DNA of 64,000 bases from Spongilla lacustris (Eukaryota > Porifera > Demospongiae > Spongillida > Spongillidae), in the NCBI GenBank assembly GCA_949361645.1, contig OX442416.1, positions 122,887 to 186,886 of the forward strand, given 5' to 3'. A model generated the notes under the pieces. It made no database searches. It was not told the origin of the DNA and saw only the letters and a list, made by a program, of their open reading frames with translations. Of this stretch, positions 34,411 through 46,959 are shown in pieces (the first letter of the stretch is position 1; each line of letters opens with the position of its first letter). Position numbers and translations under genes: made by a program.

Positions 34411-35452
34411 TGCTCCGTAACACTGAGCCTTGTAGAAAATTACAAGGCGATTTATATATCATTATTAATGATATTCATGATACGGCACAAATCATATACT
34501 GCCGTAACTCTTGATAATATATATAATTATAATTATAATTATAATTATATATATATAAAACTTGAAAATCACGCATGCGCTGAACGTGCAAAGTTAAATT
34601 TCTCCCCCAAAAAACAAGCCCATTATGTGCTCCTACAAAAATTCGTAGAAAGCAACAATTCGATTTATCGTTGCATTAAAAATTTAGCATACATCTTTCT
34701 CTTTTAGTTATTAATAATCCTTAACCATTTACTAAAGCTACATGTATACCTCTCACAGCTACATGAAGACACAGTGAATTGTATAGTACATGCACCGCGA
34801 GCAGCATGCAGGTAGCAAGGCACACAAAACCAACATGCAAACTGCACACTTGCTTGTACAATTACTTTTTATATACAAACTACCAACCTTTTTTTTTTTT
34901 CTCTAAGGGTGTATGTAGTGCTATTCATTTCTCTACTGACCTTGCAGCAAAGGGCACGCATGCTTAATTATCTGATTTCTATGTGTACTATCTACATAGT
35001 GACCTCTCAGTAGCAAAACAATGAACAAAGGGGTGTTCCAAACCGCACGCGCACTCTTCTGCACGCTTAATTATCTGATTTATTCATGCAGACGGGTAAA
35101 CAACTTATCCTTATATACAGCCATCTAAGCCAGAGGCCCAGAGCACTAAAGGTGCCGTTATGGTTCCCTTTTACCTATAATTGTATAAAAACACTGAAGT
35201 GTGCCGTTTGCTTTATATATGTTGGTTTAGTGTGCCTGTTGTTGCTCGTGCAAATATTGACTTGCTTTTATTTGTACCTTTATTAGTTTATACTAAGAGA
35301 GAGATCGTGCATGCATGTATGAAAGAAATAAAAAGTGCATGCATGCTTCATCGTAATACATGTATTTACAACGGACAGATATGCACGCTATACTGCATGA
35401 ACTGAATGGTCCGATCAGGTACCCCAACCACAAAAAAGGCTCCGAGGATGGA
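34411..35452. other. Upstream region of the p53-like gene
   Basis: No gene seen. Contains an (ATAATT)n run near 34520-34556, and a 29-bp sequence at 34465-34493 that recurs at 36718-36746. The promoter of the p53-like gene should lie here or just above the start, but no defined element is claimed. Confidence 0.4.
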
Positions 35453-35476
35453 CTCTCTCTCTCTCTCTCTCTCTAT
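35453..35476. repeat. (CT)n microsatellite
   Basis: About ten CT units directly before the long hairpin. Confidence 0.9.
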
Positions 35477-35478
35477 AT

Positions 35479-35757
35479 ACAAGATATAAAAAACATTCTC
35501 TCTGAGAAAGTTAGTGGTATATAGGATTTGAAGGCAATGGTGGTGTAAAAAGAAAGGGAACAAGGGATTCAGTGGAGATACAATGATTATTCCTATATTT
35601 AGCAACATAATTGTAATGACGTTCTATACGGTGCTAAATATAGGAATAATCATTGTATCTCCACTGAATCCCTTGTTCCCTTTCTTTTTACACCACCATT
35701 GCCTTCAAATCCTATATACCACTAACTTTCTCAGAGAGAATGTTTTTTATATCTTGT
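35479..35757. repeat. Long perfect inverted repeat (126-bp arms, 27-bp loop)
   Basis: 35479-35604 is the reverse complement of 35632-35757 without a visible mismatch, separated by a 27-base loop. It reads from ACAAGATATAAAAAAC to TTTTTTATATCTTGT. A transcript across it would form a long perfect duplex. It may be a foldback MITE or a recent local inverted duplication; the ORFs on either strand are the same sequence read in mirror image. Confidence 0.92.
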
Positions 35758-35843
35758 TTCATTCATTTTTTAAATAAGTGACTACTAGTATATAGGTGTA
35801 CATGTAGTACAATGTAGAAGTAAATACGATTGTACGATAAAAT

Positions 35844-36203
35844 CTAGCCGTTGTAATTCCCATGTTTATTGCCTAGCAACACAATGTTTACAGTTACATT
35901 TGCAGCTGTTCCATTAGTTCGATACTCACGCGCCAAGCTTTCCCTCTTAGAAGCTCGTTTCTTGTCTGAGTTCAGTTCATAACGTCGCTTCTTAGACGCG
36001 CGCGCAACAGAATTCTTTTCCTGTTGCCACCTCTTAGAAGCTTGGTTCAACTCCAGATTTGCTCTGTACATATCACGAGCAGACGCCCGCCTTTGTTCAG
36101 CATCAGCATCGTACCGAACTCGAGAGGACTCTAACTCATAGTCTCGATTTAGGAGGTATTCCTCTCGTCGCTTAGCTTTCCTCTTTCGTAGCCGTAAAGG
36201 CAT
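35844..36203 (-). CDS. Small basic repeat protein, possibly the start of a mobile-element ORF
   Basis: 119 codons from ATG to stop. Strongly Arg/Lys-rich. Residues ~25-95 contain a degenerate ~15-residue motif (R-A-S-x-R-x-x-Y-x-x-N and ASKRW, ASKKRRYELN), likely helical. Similar KRAS-x-x-x-YxxN repeats occur at the N termini of some transposon or virus-like ORFs in invertebrate genomes; this is a recollection. The last ~20 residues are unlike the rest and may be read-through into an intron. It lies ~1.4 kb upstream of the p53-like gene on the same strand. Function unknown. Confidence 0.45.
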   Translation of the reverse strand: MPLRLRKRKAKRREEYLLNRDYELESSRVRYDADAEQRRASARDMYRANLELNQASKRWQQEKNSVARASKKRRYELNSDKKRASKRESLAREYRTNGTAANVTVNIVLLGNKHGNYNG

Positions 36204-36794
36204 TTTGACAAAAACAACTTCGCTAGCTAAAAGTGGTGAGCAAAACTAAAAACACGAATGAAACTCCCACCTGTTCCATGCCAATCATACACAATACACA
36301 ATTCTGCAACACTGTCATGGAAATGGTTTTGTTTTTATATAGCGATTACGTACTTATATCTTGGCGCGTGAGAACAGCTGCAAATTACGTATATTGGTTA
36401 CATGCTTTGTTTATATATCTGATACCTGAAGATGTATTGTCAGAATTTTCTACGATTTTTGGTGTAACTGGCGCTCTTTAAAACCTTTCCTATCTCGAGT
36501 TATACTCACCCATAAAGACGACGACGACGACGACGACGACTATGGACAAATTACGGTCTGGGAACGAGAACTACGAGCGTTTTTGTTCTCTTAAAGTAAA
36601 CGGTTTGGCGACTTGAACAAAACATGAAAATGATCGTCTTTCCATTGTGGATCGATAGCAATAAAGAGCTACACTATCCGTTTCTCGGTTCGTGAGTTAT
36701 ACGCGGGACGCGTTTTTTTAATGATATTCATGATACGGCACAAATCCTATATGAGAGTTACTGCCGTAACTCTCGATATATTATATATATATAT
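36204..36794. other. Intergenic, left flank of element II
   Basis: Holds a (GAC)n microsatellite at about 36518-36540, the second copy of the 29-bp repeat (36718-36746), a small hairpin GAGAGTTACTGCCGTAACTC and a (TA)n run directly before element II. No supported gene. Confidence 0.5.
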
Positions 36795-37859
36795 GGGACA
36801 GTGTCCAGCAAAATCGGGCTTGTGGGGTTATAATTTTATCACTATAAAAATTGTACGTTACACTTAACAGCACATCTTCGCAACGGTACAACCTTTTCCT
36901 TTCAAATTTCGTACACTTGTTCCCACACCATTTCTCTCTGTGGAAATCGATTTTTGTAATCTACGTATTTTCCGTGCAGCGGGTACAGCATTCGTTAACC
37001 TCGCGGGCTAGAAATCCACATTTCTCGAGGTGCGAGTGTTGAAAACGCGTCAAATTCGGAACATACATAGTGAAGTCCTGTAGCTATTGATTTGTTCAGA
37101 TCGTTGATTTGTATATTATCCGTTACGGTAATATGGCAGTGCAAAGTTAGTGCATATTTCCCGCTCGATTCGCGCCACCAATGTATCCTAACGCGCTTCC
37201 CGTTCTTCCGAGTACATGAATATGCAATTTATATCTGGCTCCGCCTATTCTCCGCCCCAAAGACCCAGTACCACTTTTGCTTGCTGGAAATTAAAGTGGA
37301 AACAATCTCGTTACGGCTGGCTTTGACTTTACAACTAGCGATTAGCGAAGTAAAGTTAACAAGTAATCGAGGCGATCGTGCAATGCACGTGGACTCTCGT
37401 GCCAACTTGGTACGTACGCACTCATAGCCACATTATAATACATCGCAGACAGCAGGAGGGTGGTGATTGATTCATTTAGGAAAAGGCTTTCCGGGGACAA
37501 GTACGATTGCTATGCCTTACTGTATACTACATGTACTATAAGTCTTGCTGCCTTCTTTGCACAACGTTAGCAACACAAACTAGTGCTATGGTGCAGTGCC
37601 AGTTATAAGAAGTGCTGTTACTGTGCTTGTAAAGTAGTGCTATGGTGTTGTGCTTGTGAAGTAGTGCCATTGTGCAGTACCCGTTATGGTGCTGAAGTAG
37701 TGCCATGCATGGGTGAAGTAGTGCTATGGTGCTGATTGTGTAGTGCTATGGTGCTGCATTTATGAAGCAGAGTGCCTCTGTGTGACGTAGTGCTATGGTG
37801 CAGTACTAGTGAAGTAGTGCCATCGTTCTGTGCTTGTGAAGTAGTGCTATGGTGCTGAT

Positions 37860-38050
37860 TGCATATTGATATGGTGCAGTGCTTGTGACATAGTGCTATG
37901 GTGCAGTGCTTGTGACGTAGTGCTATGGTGCAGTGCTTGTGACGTAGTGCTATGGTGCAGTGCTTGTGATGTAGTGCTATGGTGCAATGCTTGTGACGTG
38001 CTATGGTGCAGTGCTTGTGACGTAGTGCTATGGTGCAGTGCTTGTGCAAG
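37860..38050 (+). repeat. 27-bp tandem repeat in element II
   Basis: Unit CAGTGCTTGTGACGTAGTGC plus TATGGTG, about seven copies. Inverted counterpart at 45060-45250. Confidence 0.9.
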
Positions 38051-38454
38051 GAAGCAAGGGCCATGGGGGCCATTACCCCCATTTTATTGTCACAGGGGGG
38101 CATTGCCCCCCCCCCCCCCCTCACCTTTATTCAGTACGATCTATACACCATCCTAAAATTTATGTCAGGTCCTCAGCCTATAGACATGCACATTTATTTG
38201 TACCCCCCACCTTTAAATACCTTACTACACACCTGATGGTGGCACCGTGCTTCTGAAGTAGTGCTATGCTTGCTGTGGTGCTTATTGTGTAGTGCTATGG
38301 TGCTGCGTTTATCAAGTAGTGATATTGTGCAGTGCTAAGCAATGCTATGGTGCTGTGTTTGTGAAGCATGTGAAGTAGTGCTATGGTGTTGTGCATGTGA
38401 AGTAGTGCCATCCCTGTTATGGTGCTGAAGTAATGCCATGGGTGAATTATGTGT

Positions 38455-38995
38455 GCTGATTGTGTAGTGCTAAGGTGCTGATTGTGTAGTGCTAAGGTGC
38501 TGATTGTGTAGTGCTATGGTGCTGATTGTGTAGTGCTATGGTGCTGATTGTGTAGTGCTATGGTGCTGATTGTGTAGTCCCATGGTGCTGATTGTGTAGT
38601 GCTATGGTGCTGATTGTGTAGTGCTATGGTGCCGATTGTGTAGTGCTATGGTGCTGATTGTGTAGTGCTATGGTGCTGATTGTGTAGTGCTATGGTGCTG
38701 ATTGTGTAGTGCCATGGTGCTGATTGTGTAGTGCTAAGGTGCTGATTGTGTAGTACTAAGGTGCTGATTGTGTAGTGCTATGGTGCTGATTGTGTAGTGC
38801 TGTGGTGCTGATTGTGTAGTGCTATGGTGCTGATTGTGTAGTGCCATGGTGCTGATTGTGTAGTGCTATGGTGCTGATTGTGTAGTGCTATGGTGCTGAT
38901 TGTGTAGTGCTATGGTGCTGATTGTGTAGTGCCATGGTGCTGATTGTGTAGTGCTATGGTGCTGATTGTGTAGTGCTGTGATGCTAATAGTGTAA
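38455..38995 (+). repeat. 22-bp tandem array in left arm of element II
   Basis: About 24 copies of a unit built from TGCTGATTGTGTAG and TGCTATGG. A shorter run follows at 39660-39850. Confidence 0.95.
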
Positions 38996-39999
38996 TGCTA
39001 TGGTTCTGCATTTATGAAGTAGGGCTATGGTGCAGTGTTTGTGACATAGTGCTATGGGTTAGCCATCCTAAAAGTTCTAATATAGATCAGATCTCTCCCC
39101 CCTCCCCCCTCGGCCTATAGACATGCTCATTTATATGCACCCCTCACCTTCCTACACGCCTGATGGTGCTGTCCTTCTGAAGTAGTGCTATGGTGCAGTG
39201 ACTGTGAAGGAGTGCTTGGTACAGTGGCTGTGATGTAGTGCTATGGTGCAAGGGCCATGGGGGCCATTGCCTCCATTTTATTGTTGTAGAGGGGCATTGC
39301 CCCCCCTCCCCCCTCACCTTTATTCTGTATGATGTTTAAAAGTATAAATGGAGGGGGGAGGGGGGGGGAAGTGCTATACACCATCCTAAGTCAGGTCCTC
39401 AACCTATAGACACACTTATTTATTTGTACCCCCCACCTTTAAATACCTTCCTACACACCTGATGGTGGCACTGTGCTTCTGAAGTAGTACCATGGTGCTA
39501 TGCTTGTGAAGTGGTGCTGTGGTGCTTATTGTGTAGTGCTATGGGCTGTGTTTATCAAGTAGTGTTTTTGTGCAATGTTATGGTGCTGTGTTTGTGAAGC
39601 ATGTGAAGTAGTGCTATAATGTTGTGCATGTGAAGTAGTGCCATCCCTGTTTAGTGCTGAAGTAGTGCTATGGTGCTGATTTTGTAGTGCTATGGTGCGA
39701 TTGTGTAGTGCTATGGTGCTGATTGTGTAGTGCTATGGTGCTGATTGTGTAGTGCTATGGTGCTGATTGTGTAGTGCTATGGTGCTGATTGTGTAGTGCT
39801 ATGGTGCTGATTGTATACTGCTATGGTGCTAATAGTGTAATGCTATGGTGCTGAATTTATGAAGTAGAGCTATGGTGCAATGCTTGTGAAGCAGTGCTTG
39901 TGAAGTTGTGCTATGGTGTTGTGCCTGTGAAGTAGTGCTATTGTGCAGCGCCTGTTAAGAAGTGCTAGTATAGTGCTGTGCTTGTGAAATAGTGCTTTT

Positions 40000-42300
40000 T
40001 ATGGTGGGCTACTACAGATCAAAGACAACTTGTTACCCATTTTGTTTCAGGAGTATTGGTAATTGCTATAGGAAGGTTAGCCCTTAATCCTCATTTAATG
40101 CTGTCTGAATGCTTCCTCATGCTTGGTAGCTACGTGCGCTCTGATCGTGATACCCATTGCACTTGACATAATTTACAGTTTGCCCAAAAGGGGGGTAGGC
40201 GACAGCCGGTCAGTCGGGTGTGCGTAAGGGTGCTGACCCCCTACCCTGAGCCTGACTGGAACCAAGGGAAACGCTGGTCCCCATTAGGTCAGCCCCACCC
40301 CTTGATGCTGGTCAAGGTAAGGTGGTTAGGTCAGGGTAGAAGCCCGAAGGGTGCCGCCTACCATTGATGTGCAAGTAAGAACACAGCAAACATGTGTACA
40401 AGTACAGTCAATGCACAGGTGGAGTGGTGGGTGGGTAAACAATGCAGCTGGCAGACTTGGCTTTGGACTGAGTGATTGCTGCCCACCCTACCATCCATTA
40501 TATACATGTGTGACCTGGAACCATATCAACCGGTGTCAATATCTTTGGGGACAGTGTGTTAGATTGGATGAGGGGATTAGTTTAATGTAAGTGAGACTTA
40601 TCCCAGACTTTAAGGCTTTAGGTTTGAATGGAGGCGAGGCTTTCCCTAGGCTCAGGTTTGAATGGAAGTGAGGCTTTCCCAGGGGGTACAACCCTGTGGA
40701 TTTTAGCATATTGCTCGCATACCCCCAAAACATTAAACCAAGTTTAGTACCTAAACCAACACTTGAAAAGACAACAGTTTGCACCACCCATCCTCATTTT
40801 AATTGGGAATGGGCTTGTGACTCATGTACACATCTGATGCTCCTTGAAATCTTCCTTTTTGAAAGCGTACTACACCTTTAATTCATGTTCATGTATAGTT
40901 TACAGCCCCCTTTTAATGGGGTGCAATGCCCAAGCAATACACATGTAGCTTCCATGGCACAAGGTGCACCTTGAACTGATGCCATGCAGGCCAGGTCACC
41001 ACTTAATGGCTGCATGGGAAATATGCTCAGATGGAAACAATAGATGGTCTTTAAGGCAAGCTATGACCACCTCGGCCATCATGCAGCTATAGTGACCACC
41101 TCAGTGTGGAGCTATGTCTCCTGACCACTCCAAAACTTGCCAAAGCTGTTATCCAACTGGTACATGGGAAAGGCAATGGCTCTAGACTTGCCCATCACTT
41201 CTCACCTCTTCATTTAACCCCCTAGCACTATTGGAAGTGAGGGTACCCAGGTCAATACATACTGCCAATAACACCTTGTGCTCTGATCTGGGGTGTGTTT
41301 GTGTGAAGCCTAAGATACGGAGGCACCAGCTATAAGCTTGCCTCACCTCTTGCCACCACCTCTAAATTCCAAAAGCTATCCTTACCCAGACTGCCAACCC
41401 TGATGTACATTAGTGATTGCTTTGATTGCTTGTGTGTGTTCTACATCTGTGATTGTGTGTGTATATGTGCCTGCATATGTGTGTGTGTGTCTGTACGTGT
41501 GTGTGTTTGCAAATTCTAAGTGGTGCCCTCATACATGGCCCCTATTTCATCTAGGGAGCTGAGCAACATACTCTGAATATTTGTATAGTAGCTCATATAG
41601 TACAAGAGCAGTGTTGAGATTTTTTTTTTAAGTCCAGGCTTCACAGGGGTAGAAGCTTTGGAAGCCTTGCATATGTTAGCAGTGAATATTATTGCTAACC
41701 TATCACTACAGATTATGGCAGGTCTGGGCCACTGGAAAGTTTACATAGACTGTGTTCACAACCAACAAGCTTGTTATTTCTTATAGTGCAGTGCTTGTAA
41801 GGTAGTGCTATGATGCAGTGTTTGTGAAGTTGTGCTATGGTGCTGTGCTTGTGAAGTGCTTTTTCACAGGCACAGCACCATAGCACTACTTCACAAGCAC
41901 TGCACCATAGCACTGCTTCACAGGCACTGCAACAATAGCACTGCAAAATAGCACTTCTTGATAAAACAGCACCATAGAAAGCACCATAGCACTACTTCAT
42001 AAGCATAGCACCAAGGCACTAACAGGTGCGAAGGAAGGTATATAAAGTTGGGGGGTGCAAAAAAAAGAGCTCACACAGTACAAGATCAGTCCAGCTTTGG
42101 AAGCCTCGCATATGGTGGCAGTGAATATTATTGTTAACCTATCACTACAGATTATGGCAGGACTGGGCCACTGGAAAGTTTACATAGACTGAATGGTAAT
42201 AGTGTTCACATACCAGCTGAATGGTAAGTGTTCACGTTCAAATACAAATACATGTACACCAACAAATTTCCCAGCTTGAACATGTATGTTATTTAAAAAA
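40000..42300. other. Centre of element II
   Basis: Mostly non-repetitive. A direct duplication of ~150 bp lies at about 41640-41770 and 42090-42230, sharing GGCCACTGGAAAGTTTACAT. Orientation of the repeat words switches from TGCTATGGTG to CACCATAGCA near 41870. ORFs here have no motif. Confidence 0.6.
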
Positions 42301-43870
42301 GCACTTCACAAGCACCATAGCACTACTTCACAGGCACAGCACCATAGCACAGCATCACAGGGACTGCACCATAGCACTATTTCACACTGTGGAGGGGGGT
42401 CCCAATGGCCCCCATACTTCCTTTGCCACTGACCATAGCACTATGTCATAAATGCAGCACCATAGCACTACACAATCAGCACCATAGCATTACTTCACAG
42501 GCACAGCACAATAGCACTACTTCAACACCATAGCATTACACTTTTAGCACCATAGCACTACTTCACAAGCACTGCATCATACCACTACACAATGGCACCA
42601 TAGCACTACACAATCAGCACCATATCAGCACCATAGTACTGCACAATCAGCACCATAGCACCACTACACTGTACTTCACAAGCATAGCACATACCATGGC
42701 ACCATAGCACTACACAATCAGCACACATAGCATTACACAATCAGCACCATAGCACTACACAATCAGCACCCTTGTACTACACAATCAGCACACATACATC
42801 ACCCATGGCATTACTTCAGCACCATAACAGGGATGGCACTACTTCACATGCACAACACCATAGCACTACTTCACATGCACAACACCATAGCACTACTTCA
42901 CATGCTTCACAAACACAGCACCATAGCATTGCTTAGCACTGCACAATATCACTACTTGATAAGTGCAGCACCATAGCACTACACAATAAGCACCACAGCA
43001 CTACTTCACTAGTATAGCACCAAGGCACTACTTCAGAAGGACAGCACCATCAGGCGTGTAGGAAGGTGGGGGGTGCAAATAAATGAGCATGTCTATAGGC
43101 TGAGGGGAGAGGGGGAGGGGGGAAGAGATCTGACCTACGTTTAGGATGGTGTGTGGCACACCCCTCCCCCCACCATTTATACTCTTATACATGGTACTGT
43201 GGAAGGGGTGGGGGGGGGGGGGGCTATGGTCCCAATGGCCCCCATACTTCTTATGCCATTGACCATAGCACTACTTCACAAACACTTAACCATAGCATGC
43301 CATAAATGCATAATCAGCACCATAGCAGTATACAATCGGCACCATAGCACTACACAATTAGCACCATGGCACTACACAATTGGCACCATAGCACTACACA
43401 ATCGGCACCATAGCACTACACAATCGGCACCATAGCACTACACAATCAGCACCATAGCACTACAAAATCAGCACCATAGCACTACACAATCAGCACCATA
43501 GAACTACACAATCAGCACCATAGCACTACACAATCAGCACTATAGCACTACACAATCAGCACCATAGCACTACACAATCAGCACCATAGCACTACACAAT
43601 CAGCACCATAGCACTACACAATCAGCACCTTAGCACATAACAAGGCACCATAGCACTACACAATCAACACCATAGCACTACACAATCAGCACCATAGCAC
43701 TACACAATCAGCACCATAGCACTACTTCACCCATGGCACTACTTCACCCATGGCACTACTTCAGCACTAAACAGGGATGGCACTAATTCACATGCTTCAC
43801 AAACACAGCACCATAGCACTACACAATAAGCACCACAGCACTATAGCACTACTTCAGAAGCACAGTGCCA
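42300..43870 (-). repeat. 22-bp tandem arrays in right arm of element II
   Basis: Reverse complement of the left-arm unit, built from CACCATAGCACTACACAATC. Densest at 43310-43640 and 43660-43725. Confidence 0.92.
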
Positions 43871-46321
43871 CCATCAGGTGTGTAGGAAGGTATTTAAAGG
43901 TGGGGGTACAAATAAATAAGCGTGTCTATAGGTTGAGGACCTGACTCAGAAATTTTAGGATGGCGTATACCACTTCCCCCCCCCCCCCCACTCCCCCCCC
44001 ACTCCCCCCTCCATTTATACTTTTATACATCATACAGAATAAAGGTGAGGGGGGGAGGGGGGCAATGGCCCCCTTATGACAATAAAATGCTCCCATGGCC
44101 CTTGCTTCCTCGCACAAGCACTGCACCATAGCACTACTTCTGAACAAACACTGCACCATAGCACTACTTCACAAACCATAGCACTACTTCATAAATGTAA
44201 CACCATAGCGCTACACAATAAACACCACAACACTACTTCACTAGTATAGCACCAAGGCACTACTTCAGAAGGACAGCACCATCAGGCGTGTAGGAAGGTG
44301 GGGGTGCAAATAAATGAGCATGTCTATAGGCCGAGGGGGGAGAGATCGGATTTTTAGGACAGCGTGTAGCACCCCCCCCCCCTCCATTTAATTGTGGTAC
44401 TGGTGGAGGGGGTGGAGGGGGGCTATGGCCCCAATGGTACTCGTACGCCCTATGCCACTGACCCATACCATTACATGTACTTCACAAACACTGCACCATA
44501 GCACTACTTCATAAATGCAGCACCATAGCAGTATACAATCAGCACCATAGCACTATACAATCAGCACCATAGCACTACACAATCAACACCCTAGCACTAC
44601 ATGTACACTGTACTTCACAAGCATAGCACATACCATGGCACCATAGCACCACAAAATCAGCACACATAATTCACCCATGGCATTACTTCGGCACCATAAC
44701 AGGGATGGCACTACTTCACATGCACAACACCATAGCACTACTTCATATGCTTCACAAACACAGCACCATAGCATTGCTTAGCACTGCACAATATCACTAC
44801 TTGATAAACGCAGCACCATAGCACTACACAATAAGCACCACAGCAAGCATAGCACTACTTCAGAAGCACGGTGCCACCATCAGGTGTGCAGTAAGGTATT
44901 TAAAGGTGGGGGGTACAAATAAATGTGCATGTCTATAGGCTGAGGACCTGACATAAATTTTAGGATGGTGTATAGATCGTACTGAATAAAGGTGAGGGGG
45001 GGGGGGGGGGCAATGCCCCCCTGTGACAATAAAATGGGGGTAATGGCCCCCATGGCCCTTGCTTCCTTGCACAAGCACTGCACCATAGCACTACGTCACA
45101 AGCACTGCACCATAGCACGTCACAAGCATTGCACCATAGCACTACATCACAAGCACTGCACCATAGCACTACGTCACAAGCACTGCACCATAGCACTACG
45201 TCACAAGCACTGCACCATAGCACTATGTCACAAGCACTGCACCATATCAATATGCAATCAGCACCATAGCACTACTTCACAAGCACAGAACGATGGCACT
45301 ACTTCACTAGTACTGCACCATAGCACTACGTCACACAGAGGCACTCTGCTTCATAAATGCAGCACCATAGCACTACACAATCAGCACCATAGCACTACTT
45401 CACCCATGCATGGCACTACTTCAGCACCATAACGGGTACTGCACAATGGCACTACTTCACAAGCACAACACCATAGCACTACTTTACAAGCACAGTAACA
45501 GCACTTCTTATAACTGGCACTGCACCATAGCACTAGTTTGTGTTGCTAACGTTGTGCAAAGAAGGCAGCAAGACTTATAGTACATGTAGTATACAGTAAG
45601 GCTTAGCAATCGTACTTGTCCCCGGAAAGCCTTTTCCTAAATGAATCAATCACCACCCTCCTGCTGTCTGCGATGTATTATAATGTGGCTATGAGTGCGT
45701 ACGTACCAAGTTGGCACGAGAGTCCACGTGCATTGCACGATCGCCTCGATTACTTGTTAACTTTACTTCGCTAATCGCTAGTTGTAAAGTCAAAGCCAGC
45801 CGTAACGAGATTGTTTCCACTTTAATTTCCAGCAAGCAAAAGTGGTACTGGGTCTTTGGGGCGGAGAATAGGCGGAGCCAGATATAAATTGCATATTCAT
45901 GTACTCGGAAGAACGGGAAGCGCGTTAGGATACATTGGTGGCGCGAATCGAGCGGGAAATATGCACTAACTTTGCACTGCCATATTACCGTAACGGATAA
46001 TATACAAATCAACGATCTGAACAAATCAATAGCTACAGGACTTCACTATGTATGTTCCGAATTTGACGCGTTTTCAACACTCGCACCTCGAGAAATGTGG
46101 ATTTCTAGCCCGCGAGGTTAACGAATGCTGTACCCGCTGCACGGAAAATACGTAGATTACAAAAATCGATTTCCACAGAGAGAAATGGTGTGGGAACAAG
46201 TGTACGAAATTTGAAAGGAAAAGGTTGTACCGTTGCGAAGATGTGCTGTTAAGTGTAACGTACAATTTTTATAGTGATAAAATTATAACCCCACAAGCCC
46301 GATTTTGCTGGACACTGTCCC

Positions 46322-46331
46322 ATATATATAT
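46322..46331. repeat. (AT)n linker between elements II and III
   Basis: Ten bases of alternating AT separate the end of II (GTCCC) from the start of III (GGAACG). Confidence 0.85.
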
Positions 46332-46959
46332 GGAACGTTCTATGCGATTTTGATGCTTGTGAATTTATATATATAACATCCAATTCAAAGCGCTATATCT
46401 TCCACACGGTTTGAGCTCTTGACTTTCTATTTTCAGCACTTCATACTACACCATTTCTGTATGCTAAAGTATAATTTAGGGTCTTGCACTTACTCCGTGC
46501 CAGTATTGCAACGTCCGATACCCCACCGGGTTCAAACCCACCATAACTTTCAGTAGGAGTAATCAAATCGCTTCAAATTCGGTTTGTAGGTAGGGAAGTC
46601 CTATACCTATTGATTTGTTCTGTTCGTTAATTTTTATGCCATCCGTTACGGAGAAACAGCTGTGCAAAGTAAGTACACGTTTCCCGCTCGAATCGCGCCT
46701 TTATATGTGCACGGAACAGTTTCCATTCTCCGGAGCGCATGAATATTCAACTATTCCTATAGGGCGTGATAACCACACCTATAAGGTCACCAAACAAACG
46801 GGCGGCTGAATTGTAGTGCTTGTTAGTATAGACTTACGGTTGTTTTTCGGTGTAGATAAACGATATGGTGACGTATAACACGAGTGAACGCGAGCTCGTC
46901 GAGTTTCACTGAATCAGTCGGCGGATGAGTTCGAACTGTACGAATACGACGATCGATAT

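Larger units (their letters stand above)
36795..46321. mobile_element. Giant palindromic element II
   Basis: Begins GGGACAGTGTCCAGCAAAAT and ends with its exact reverse complement, inside (TA)n on both sides. The first ~1.67 kb (36795-38462) is mirrored at about 44655-46321 with very few differences: ORFs of 111, 63 and 146 codons in one arm reappear unchanged in the other, and one substitution was noticed near 37512 against 45604. Inside are arrays of a ~22-bp unit in opposite orientations and a non-repetitive centre. No transposase or other credible protein was found. Confidence 0.9.

Noticed and set aside
36233..36481. 82-codon ORF on the plus strand
   Set aside because: No motif, no splice support, composition like the surrounding AT-rich DNA.
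37684..45432. Histidine-rich 146-codon ORF present twice in element II
   Set aside because: It is the 27-bp and 22-bp minisatellite read in frame; the identity between copies reflects DNA arm identity, not selection on protein.
46525..46550. GGGTTCAAACCC, resembling a tRNA B box or a SINE head
   Set aside because: No A box at the right distance and no cloverleaf; the same site in the copy at 22700 is altered, so it is simply part of the terminal repeat.
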